From Streptomyces sp. DH41 (GTDB taxonomy: Bacteria > Actinomycetota > Actinomycetes > Streptomycetales > Streptomycetaceae), in the NCBI RefSeq assembly GCF_029813785.1, contig NZ_JARVKY010000001.1:434001-498000 (forward strand): 64,000 bases of DNA, written 5' to 3'. The notes below the pieces were generated by a model. The model was given only the letters and a program-made list of their open reading frames with translations, did no database searches and was not told the DNA's origin. Shown one piece after another: positions 56,359 through 64,000 of the stretch. Position 1 is the first letter of the stretch. Each line of letters starts with the position of its first letter. The translations under genes were made by a program, and so were the position numbers.

Positions 56359-57794
56359 CCCCCGAGGCCCCCACGGTCCCCGTCGACGACCAGGCCGTCC
56401 CCATGGACGACCAGGCCGTCCCCATGGACAACCAGGCCGTCCCCGTCGACGGCCTGGCCGCCGCCTCGGCGTTCGACCCGGGCGCCGAGGCCGCCCGCGC
56501 CACCGCCGCGATCCTCCACGACACCCTGCACGGCACCGAACGCGGTGTCGTCGTCGACTCCCCGCCGGGCGCCGGCAAGTCCACGCTCGTGGTGCGGGCG
56601 GCGCTGGAGCTGGCCGAGGCCGGCCACTCCCTGATGGTCGTGGCGCAGACCAACGCCCAGGTCGACGACCTGGTCCTGCGTCTCGCCGAGAAGGACCCCG
56701 ACCTGCCGGTGGGCCGTCTGCACAGCAGTGACGCCGACCCGTACGACAAGGCACTCGACGCGCTGGCGAACGTACGCAAGTCGGCGAAGGCCGCCGACCT
56801 CGCCGGGCAGGCCGTCGTCCTGTCCACGGCCGCGAAGTGGGCGCACGTCAAGGTGGACGAGCCGTGGCGGTACGCGATCGTCGACGAGGCGTACCAGATG
56901 CGCTCGGATGCGCTGCTGGCGGTCGCCGGACTCTTCGAGCGGGCGCTGTTCGTGGGCGACCCGGGTCAGCTGGACCCGTTCGCGACCGTGGGCAGCGAGC
57001 AGTGGGCGGGCCTGTCGTACGACCCGTCGGCATCCGCGGTGACGACACTCCTCGCCCACAACCCCGCGCTCCCCCAGCACCGGCTGCCGGTGTCGTGGCG
57101 CCTCCCGGCGTCGGCGGCGCGGCTCGTCTCCGACGCGTTCTACCCGTACACGCCGTTCCGCAGCGGCACGGACCACGGCGACCGGGCCCTGGGCTTCGCG
57201 GTGGCGTCGGACGGCTCGGGCCCCGACCAGGTGATCGACGAGGCCGCCCGCTCGGGCTGGGGCCTGCTGGAGCTGCCCCCACGGCACACCCCGCGCACCG
57301 ATCCGGAGGCGGTGCGGGCGGTGGCGGCGGTGGTCCGGCGGCTCCTCGACCGGGAGGGCGCGGCGACCTCCGAACGCTCCCCCGACCCCGCTCCTCTGAC
57401 CGCCGACCGCATCGCCGTCGGCACGGCGCACCGGGACCAGGCGGCCGCGGTACGGGCCGCGCTGGCCGACCTCGGGGTGACCGAGGTGACCGTCGACACG
57501 GCCAACCGGCTCCAGGGCCGCGAGTACGACGTCACCGTCGTCCTCCACCCTCTCTCCGGCCGCCCGGACGCCACCGCCTTCCACCTGGAGACGGGCCGCC
57601 TGTGCGTCCTGGCCTCCCGGCACCGGCACGCGTGCATCGTGGTCTGCCGCGAGGGCGTGAGCGGACTGCTGGACGACTACCCGTCCACGGAGCCGGTCCA
57701 GCTGGGCACGCTGGTGAAGTTCCCGGACGGCTGGGAGGCGAACCACGCGGTCCTGGCCCACCTGGCGGAGCACCGGGTGGCCTGGCGCCCTTGA
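56355..57794 (+). CDS. SF1B DNA/RNA helicase (Dna2/Upf1-like)
   Basis: 479 residues. Motif I DSPPGAGKST (Lys75), motif II IVDEA (Asp177, Glu178), motif III VGDPGQLDP (about residues 200-208), motif IV-like SWRLP, motif V/Va TANRLQGREYDVTVV and motif VI LCVLASRHRHACIVV with the Arg finger. The core is compact for an SF1 helicase. The N-terminus is a tandem repeat of seven residues. The set with a Cas4/RecB-like nuclease recalls Dna2, where both activities lie in one chain. Last gene of the set. Confidence 0.88.
   Translation: MTPEAPTVPVDDQAVPMDDQAVPMDNQAVPVDGLAAASAFDPGAEAARATAAILHDTLHGTERGVVVDSPPGAGKSTLVVRAALELAEAGHSLMVVAQTNAQVDDLVLRLAEKDPDLPVGRLHSSDADPYDKALDALANVRKSAKAADLAGQAVVLSTAAKWAHVKVDEPWRYAIVDEAYQMRSDALLAVAGLFERALFVGDPGQLDPFATVGSEQWAGLSYDPSASAVTTLLAHNPALPQHRLPVSWRLPASAARLVSDAFYPYTPFRSGTDHGDRALGFAVASDGSGPDQVIDEAARSGWGLLELPPRHTPRTDPEAVRAVAAVVRRLLDREGAATSERSPDPAPLTADRIAVGTAHRDQAAAVRAALADLGVTEVTVDTANRLQGREYDVTVVLHPLSGRPDATAFHLETGRLCVLASRHRHACIVVCREGVSGLLDDYPSTEPVQLGTLVKFPDGWEANHAVLAHLAEHRVAWRP
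56376..56459 (+). repeat. 21-base tandem repeat at the start of the helicase gene
   Basis: Four in-frame units of 21 bases encode VPVDDQA, VPMDDQA, VPMDNQA and VPVDGLA (residues 8-35). An acidic, flexible tail results. The unit number may vary between strains. Confidence 0.9.
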
Positions 57795-57990
57795 CCCGGA
57801 GCGGAACGCGCCGCGCGTGCGGGCCGCCGTGGAGGCGAGCAGGTGCGGGGGCGGGCGGGGGACTCTCGCCACGGCGAGGACGCTTCGGCCATTTTGTCCT
57901 CGGAGTGCTCATTTGAGAGGCCGGTGAACATTCCGCGGGAATCGTTCACGCTTTCCGTCAGGGTGTGCGGGGGTGCGGGCCGGTGCCGGA

Positions 57991-58488
57991 TCAGCGCACC
58001 GGGAAACCGGTGTCGTGAGGTCCGGCCACCTCACGGCGGTAGACCTGCCGGGAGCCGCCCTCGGGGCCGGGCCCGGTGACCTCGGCGGGGCGGAAACCCA
58101 GGCGCTCGTAGAAGACACGGGCGCCACTCTCCACCGCTCCGGGGTGATCGGCGCCGAAGGTCACCACCTCGACGGTGCCCGGCCCTCTGACGAACCGCCG
58201 CACCGCCTCCGTCATCAGCCGCTTGCCGACTCCCAGCCCCCGTGCCTGCCGGTCCACCACCAGCCAGTGCACATGGTGGACCGATGCGTCCACCCCGAAC
58301 AGCAGTCCCCCCAGAAGTTCGCCGGGCGCCGGAGATTCGGCGACGAGCGCCATGGAGTGCCGTACGTGGTCCTCGACGGCGCGATGGAAACCGGGGTCGT
58401 CCACCATCGGGCCGAACCAGTGCTCCACCTGGGCCGCGAGACCGACAAAGCCGGGGAGATCAGCCGGCTGTCCGAGTCTGACGATCAT
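57991..58488 (-). CDS. GNAT family N-acetyltransferase
   Basis: 165 residues from ATG 58488. GNAT core with motif B/A HVHWLVVDRQARGLGVGKRLMTEAVRRF (RxxGxG/A acetyl-CoA loop near residue 90) and the closing ARVFYERLGFRPAE. The acceptor is unknown. Convergent with the helicase gene across about 200 bases that hold no gene. Confidence 0.88.
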   Translation of the reverse strand: MIVRLGQPADLPGFVGLAAQVEHWFGPMVDDPGFHRAVEDHVRHSMALVAESPAPGELLGGLLFGVDASVHHVHWLVVDRQARGLGVGKRLMTEAVRRFVRGPGTVEVVTFGADHPGAVESGARVFYERLGFRPAEVTGPGPEGGSRQVYRREVAGPHDTGFPVR

Positions 58489-58689
58489 CGGGGCAGTGTG
58501 CCAGACCCACGAGGGCCGACCCCGAACGGGCGTTCCGTAGCGGCATCGAGATCGAGTTGGTCGTACGCGACGGTGATCCCGACTCGCCCGTCGCCCCCCC
58601 TGGGCGCCCGCCGTCCTGAACCGGGCGCCCAACGCCACGGGCGCCGCCGCTCCTGGACCTTCGAGCTTTCGAGACCGCCGAGACCTGGT

Positions 58690-59130
58690 TCACTCACGCC
58701 GTGCGTGTCCCGCCGGCTGCGGGGCCGTCCCCAGCTCGCACCACACGTACTTGCCCCGGTTGCCGAACCGGGAGAGCGGCTGCCAGCCCCATACGTCGGA
58801 GCAGGCCCTGACCATCGCGAGCCCCCGCCCGTCCTCCCGTTCCAAGGCCCGGTCGAACGGCTGCGGCGGCTCCGGCGGCGACGGGTCCGCGTCCCAGGCC
58901 CCGAGCCGGAGAACTCCCGTCCCGGACCAGCGCACCCGGAGAGCGGCGGGCCCTTTGGTGTGCCGTACGGCATTACCGACCAGCTCGGTCGCCAGCAGCT
59001 CCGCGACGTCGACGAGGCCGATCAGCCCGTGCATCGTCAGGATCAGACGGAGGGTGCGGCGACAAACGGTGACGGCGCGAGGGTCGTTCGGGATGTAGAG
59101 GGAGTACTCCCACGGATCGTTTTCGGGCAT
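58690..59130 (-). CDS. Anti-sigma-factor-like ATP-binding protein (HATPase_c)
   Basis: 146 residues from ATG 59130 with AAGGAG upstream. GHKL ATPase fold: N box LLATELVGNAVRHT (about residues 45-58), G1-like WDADPSPP, G2-like EDGRGLAMVRACSD. Without a sensor or HisKA part, it belongs to the serine kinase/anti-sigma type common in Streptomyces. It is divergent from the XRE/DUF397 pair; this triad is the set seen in whiJ/abaA-like clusters. Confidence 0.88.
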   Translation of the reverse strand: MPENDPWEYSLYIPNDPRAVTVCRRTLRLILTMHGLIGLVDVAELLATELVGNAVRHTKGPAALRVRWSGTGVLRLGAWDADPSPPEPPQPFDRALEREDGRGLAMVRACSDVWGWQPLSRFGNRGKYVWCELGTAPQPAGHARRE

Positions 59131-59349
59131 GCGGGCTCCTTCGGAGATGGGGACGGGAGAGTGGGCTCGCGGTGTCGATGCCGCACCGTCACGGCAGGAC
59201 GGAGCGGTGCGCTTCCGGCGCCCCGGCGTTGCGCATCGTGTGCGCCGCGTCACTGAAAGTAGGGCATAGTTTTATTACTCAGCAACCCGATCGCGTAACC
59301 TTGCCGCGAACGAGCTACCCGAGGGCGCCCGTTGGGCGAGGAGGAAGTT

Positions 59350-60201
59350 GTGCCGCCGAGACGCACACCCACGGCACGTCAGGAGCGCCTGGGGGCCGAG
59401 CTGCGAAAGATGCGAGAAGCCGCAGGACTCAAGGCGACGGAGGCGGCAGCCCTTCTCGGCGTGAACTCCGTCCAGATCAGCCAGATCGAGTCCGGAATCT
59501 CCGGGGTGAGCGAGGAACGCCTCCGGCGCCTTGCCGCGCACTACACCTGCCCGGACGAGGAGTTGGTCTCGGCGCTGGCGGTGATGGCATCGGTCCGTAC
59601 ACGCGGTTGGTGGGAGGAGTACCGGGGCTCACTTCCCCACTCGTTCCTGGACCTCTCGGAGTTGGAGCATCACGCCTCCCTCCGGTGGGACGTGGACTTC
59701 CTGCACATCCCAGGGCTCCTGCAGACCCCGGACTACGCTCGTGCCCTCTTCTCCTACGTGAACCCTCACTTCTCGGCGGATGAGATCGAGCGCTGGGTGG
59801 AGCACCGGATGAAGCGCAGGATCATCATCGAACAGCCGCGGCCGATCCCCTACGAAGCCGTCGTTCACGAAGCGGCCCTGCGCATCAAGGTCGGCGACAG
59901 CACCGCGATGAGGGCTCAGCTCTCCCATGTCCTGGACCTCTCCGCGTCCGACCACGTCACCCTGCGCGTCATCCCTTTCACCGTGGACAGGTTCGCCGGC
60001 GCCGGGAGCGCGATGGTGTACGCAGGCGGCCCCGTTCCCAAGCTGGACACAGTCGTCCGCGACGCACCCCACGGCACCGTCTTCGTCGACGCCGCGGCAC
60101 AACTGAGCCACTTTCGAGCACTGTTCCGTAGGGTGAGAGAGGTGGCGTTCGAACCCGAGCGTTCCCGTGACTTCGTTCACCAGCTTGCGAAGGAGCTGTG
60201 A
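59350..60201 (+). CDS. XRE regulator with DUF5753 ligand-binding-like domain (WhiJ-type)
   Basis: 283 residues from GTG 59350 (GAGGAGG just before it; TTG 59332 gives a longer version). HTH at about residues 15-65 (LGAELRKMREAAGLKATEAAALLGV; QISQIESGISGVSE), then DUF5753 (RGWWEEY; FLHIPGLLQTPDYARAL; LRVIPFTVDRF). Such regulators pair with a small DUF397 protein, which follows here. Confidence 0.9.
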   Translation: MPPRRTPTARQERLGAELRKMREAAGLKATEAAALLGVNSVQISQIESGISGVSEERLRRLAAHYTCPDEELVSALAVMASVRTRGWWEEYRGSLPHSFLDLSELEHHASLRWDVDFLHIPGLLQTPDYARALFSYVNPHFSADEIERWVEHRMKRRIIIEQPRPIPYEAVVHEAALRIKVGDSTAMRAQLSHVLDLSASDHVTLRVIPFTVDRFAGAGSAMVYAGGPVPKLDTVVRDAPHGTVFVDAAAQLSHFRALFRRVREVAFEPERSRDFVHQLAKEL

Positions 60202-60205
60202 CCTG

Positions 60206-60397
60206 ATGACCCCCGGCGCCTGGAAGAAGTCGTCCTACTCCGGCGGGGGCGAAGGCAACGCCTGCGTAGAGGTCGCCCACCGCCACCCCCACACAGCCGT
60301 CCGCGACTCCAAGGCCCCCACCCGGGCCACGCTCACCTTCCCCACCCCCGCCTTCACCGCCTTCCTCACCACCCTCAAGGCCCCCGCCGGGGAATAA
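60206..60397 (+). CDS. DUF397 small partner protein
   Basis: 63 residues. The DUF397 signature is complete: WKKSSYSGGGEGNACVEVA, then VRDSKAP and a C-terminal FTAFLTTLKA helix. ATG 60206 is five bases after the XRE stop, translated with it. In characterised clusters the DUF397 protein binds the XRE partner and changes its DNA binding. Confidence 0.9.
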   Translation: MTPGAWKKSSYSGGGEGNACVEVAHRHPHTAVRDSKAPTRATLTFPTPAFTAFLTTLKAPAGE

Positions 60398-60467
60398 CCG
60401 GAGACCTCCTCCTGTTACGTCGCGCAGCGAACCACAGCGAATGTCACGACACAGGAGGCACCCCACC

Positions 60468-61543
<1,076 letters not shown>

Positions 61544-61568
<25 letters not shown>

Positions 61569-63445
61569 AGCCCGGCCGCCCCGGGTCCGGTGGGGCCCAG
61601 CAGTGCGGAGATACGATCCGGCGCCACCGGTCGGGAGTACAGCCAGCCCTGACCGGTGTCGCAGCCGATGCGGCGCAGGCGGGTCGCCTGGTCGGAGGTC
61701 TCCACGCACTCGGCGGTGACGGTCAGCCCGAGCCGGTGGGCGAGCTGGACCATCGCCTCGACGATGACCTCGTCGGCCGGGTTGGCCGAGGACGTGTCGG
61801 CGGTATCGGCGGCGGCATCGGCGGCGACGCCCGGAACCCCGTCGTACTGGAACCCCCGTACGAACGCGCCGTCCAGCTTCAGCACCGACACCGGCAGCCG
61901 GCTGAGGTAGGCCAGGTTCGAGTAACCGGTGCCGAAGTCGTCGATGGCGATGTGGACACCCATGTCACTGAGCGCCTTGAGGACCTGGAGGGGGCGGCCC
62001 GCCGAGCCCATCACCGCCGACTCCGTCAGCTCCAGCTGGAGCAGGTGCGGGGCCAGGCCCGTCTCCTCCAGGGTCGCCGCCACGTCCGCCACCAGGTCGG
62101 AGTCCCAGACCTGGCGGACCGCCACGTTGACGCTGACGAAGATCGGCGGATCGTCGGGGTGGGCCAGCTGCCAGCGTCGGGCCTGATGGCAGGCCGTGCG
62201 CAGGATCCAGCGGCCGAGGGGAACGATAGAACCGTCCTCCTCCGCCAGTGCGATGAACCGATTCGGCGCCAATACGCCGAACTGAGGATGATTCCAGCGG
62301 ATGAGCGCCTCGACGCCCCGCACCCGGCCGTCCTCCATGCCGACCAGCGGCTGGTACTCCAGGGCGAACTCGCCGCGCTCGATGGCCGGACGGAGCGTGG
62401 CGGCGAGGGCCTGGCGGGTCATGCGGCTCGCGTTGCGCTCGGGGTCGAAGAGCGTCCAGCGGGCCCGGCCGTCGGCCTTGGCCCAGTACAGGGTCGTGTC
62501 GGCCGCCTGCATCAGGGCGGTGGGGGTGGTGCCGACGGTATGGCGCTCGACGACGCCGACCGACGCGGTGATCGAGAGGCGGCGGTCGGATACCTCGAAG
62601 GGCGCCTGGAGGGCCGTCAGGACCGATTCGGCCAGGTCGGCGAGCTGGTCGGTGCCCGTGGAGTCCTCCACGAGGAGGGCGAACTCGTCGCCGCCGAGCC
62701 GGGCCACCAGCGGAGCACCGGACCGGGTGTGCGCGGCGTCCTCCGCGCACCGGGTGAGGCGTTCGGCCACGGCGGCCAGCAGCCGGTCGCCGACGCGGTG
62801 ACCGAGGGTGTCGTTGACCGCCTTGAAGCCGTCCAGGTCCAGGTAGCACACGCCGATCCGGCCGGTGCCGCCGTGCTCGTCCGACTCCGCCTCCAGCGCG
62901 GCCGTCAGACGCTCGAAGAACAGCGCGCGGTTGGGCAGCCGGGTCACCGGGTCGTGCATCTGGAGGTGGCGCAGCCGGGCCTGCAACTCGCGCCGGGCGC
63001 TGATGTCGGCGACCGACAGCAGCAGGCCGTCCCGCTCCTGACCGGGTTCGGCCAGCGGCGCGAGCGTCACCTGCACCCACAAAGAGTGCCCGTCGGCCCG
63101 CTTGAGCCGCCGGGTGCAGCGCAGCCGGGGCTGCCGGCCCCGCAGCACCTCGCGGTAGGCGTGCCAGGTGCCGGCGTCGGAGGCGAGGTCGACGAGGTCG
63201 GCCGCCGCGCGGCCGGCCAGCGCGGCCGGGTCGGTGCCGAGCAGGGTGCCCAGCGTGTCGTTGGCGCCGACGACCATGCCCTCGGCGTCGACGACGGCCA
63301 TGGCCAGGGGGGCGGCCGTGAACGCCGAGCGGTAGGCCGGGGACCCCGCACAAGGAGTACGAGGTGCCAGGCATGTGTCACTCTCTGTGACGGCTGACCG
63401 GTCGAGGTCTGCCGCGGGCGCCGGCCCTTCGGAGGTTCCGTTCAC
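61544..63445 (-). CDS. cdgA: PAS-GGDEF-EAL protein, CdgA-type c-di-GMP enzyme
   Basis: About 633 residues from GTG 63445, which has GGAG seven bases upstream; an in-frame GTG at 63523 would add 26 residues. A PAS domain (about residues 38-155) is followed by GGDEF with an intact LGGDEFALL and by EAL with EALIRW, DDFGTGYSNL and the metal/catalytic LELTES and AECVE blocks, so both synthase and phosphodiesterase activity are possible. No membrane span. Architecture and place in the genome match CdgA, a BldD-controlled diguanylate cyclase that affects development when overproduced. Confidence 0.88.
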
Positions 63446-63559
63446 CGCTCGCTCCCGCAGTGCCTCGATCTCTGTTCGTGCTCTGTTCGTGCAGGAAAGT
63501 GTGCCGATCATAGAGGCTGCCACCGGGCCCTTCCAGCCGCCGTTCCGCGTTCGGAACCA

Positions 63560-63570
63560 AGTGATCTCTC
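63560..63570. promoter_or_regulatory. Possible BldD-type site upstream of cdgA
   Basis: AGTGATCTCTC is a partial match to the BldD half-site pattern AGTGAnnTCACC, with two mismatches, 115 bases before the chosen start. cdgA is a known BldD target in S. coelicolor, so the site is plausible but weak. Confidence 0.35.
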
Positions 63571-63729
63571 TGACAGGTCGTTTCCGCTCACACCTGGACG
63601 GGTTCTACACGCCCCCGACCAGTTGTGACGTTCTGTGAGTGTCCTGGAGACGTCGGGCCGGAGGCCGCCGGTGAAATTCCGGGCGACTCACCCATCCGGT
63701 GCAGGCGAACAGTGCGTAGTACGACAAAT

Positions 63730-64000
63730 ATGCACAAGCTGAGTGCGGTGTCCCGTCAACCGCACCCGGAGGTCCATGTGCCGCGCCAGCTCCCCCTGAG
63801 GCGACTTCCCCGGGAGGCACTCAAGGGGCTCGGCGCGGGCCGCCGGGCGGCGGGCAAGCCCCGCTCCAGGCTGCGCAGCACGGCGGCGGTGTGCACCACG
63901 ATGTCGGCGCTCGCCGCGACCTCCCTGGTCACCGCCCCCTCGGTCGCCGAGCCCTTCTCCCCCGAGCCCTGCGCGCTCCAGCGCACCGACGCGCACCACT
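63730..64000 (+). CDS. N-terminal part of a secreted protein, cut by the window edge
   Basis: From ATG 63730 an open frame with strong GC third-position bias runs off the right edge (90 residues). The start is long and Arg/Pro-rich (LPLRRLPREALKGLGAGRR), then a hydrophobic signal-like segment (TMSALAATSLVTAPSVA) followed by CALQRTD. Product unknown. It is divergent from cdgA. Confidence 0.6.
   Translation, partial: MHKLSAVSRQPHPEVHVPRQLPLRRLPREALKGLGAGRRAAGKPRSRLRSTAAVCTTMSALAATSLVTAPSVAEPFSPEPCALQRTDAHH

Noticed and set aside
56376..56459. Regular 21-base repeats as a possible CRISPR array
   Set aside because: No spacers; the units are in frame and code for a heptad inside the helicase gene.
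58489..58689. Possible small gene between the GNAT and ATPase genes
   Set aside because: Open frames there have no ribosome binding site, no GC third-position bias and no recognisable domain.
63375..63390. Inverted repeat TCAC-TCTCT-GTGA near the cdgA start as a BldD site
   Set aside because: It lies inside the cdgA coding region and its half-sites have the opposite orientation to the BldD consensus.

Overview
The window is chromosomal DNA from a Streptomyces. The GC content is very high, codon third positions are mostly G or C, and several signature loci are present: an adpA gene with an in-frame TTA (bldA-dependent) codon, a complete desferrioxamine cluster desEF-desABCD, a CdgA-type GGDEF/EAL protein, and an XRE/DUF397/ATPase regulator set. 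From memory, the gene order matches the region around SCO2766-SCO2818 of S. coelicolor. That is recall, not a database result.

Layout, left to right. 1-5.1 kb: the end of a gene cut by the window edge, a GT-C membrane glycosyltransferase, a secreted endonuclease I, and a class F sortase downstream of a cell-surface protein. 5.2-10.9 kb: a TPP-dependent enzyme coupled to an agmatinase-family hydrolase, a phosphatase-like protein, a CDF metal transporter and TesB thioesterase. 10.9-18.6 kb: leucine and branched-chain acyl-CoA catabolism (two acyl-CoA dehydrogenases, 3-methylcrotonyl-CoA carboxylase beta and alpha, HMG-CoA lyase) next to a TetR gene with paired operator-like repeats. 18.6-25.9 kb: desferrioxamine uptake and synthesis behind two iron boxes. 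25.9-31.3 kb: amino-sugar genes (GH20 hexosaminidase, glmS) with small conserved genes and a universal stress protein. 31.6-34.5 kb: a small membrane protein, adpA, orn and tRNA-His(GTG).

34.5-35.7 kb is a mosaic of broken genes (FecCD permease tail, transposase-like piece, unknown piece) lying between two nearly identical hairpins. 35.7-45.6 kb is a cello-oligosaccharide locus: the ABC importer genes cebEFG are flanked on both sides by a LacI regulator and a GH1 beta-glucosidase. Four copies of a TGGGAGCGCTCCCA-type operator are present, two of them covering the ribosome binding site or start codon of the glucosidase genes. 45.7-52.4 kb: a two-component system, a spermidine-synthase-like protein, an orphan primase-polymerase-like fragment, an XRE/TPR regulator and a histidine phosphatase.

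52.6-57.8 kb holds a PAP2 phosphatase followed by a tightly coupled three-gene set: a RecB/Cas4-like PD-(D/E)XK nuclease with a four-cysteine Fe-S signature, a large protein I cannot assign, and an SF1B (Dna2/Upf1-like) helicase. This is the best candidate in the window for an undescribed nucleic-acid processing system. 58-64 kb: a GNAT acetyltransferase, the ATPase/XRE/DUF397 set, an LLM flavin oxidoreductase, cdgA, and the start of a secreted protein cut by the right edge.

Developmental control (AdpA, CdgA, the XRE/DUF397 set), iron supply (des) and cellulose-sugar use (ceb) lie side by side here. No prophage, CRISPR array, origin or intact insertion sequence was seen.
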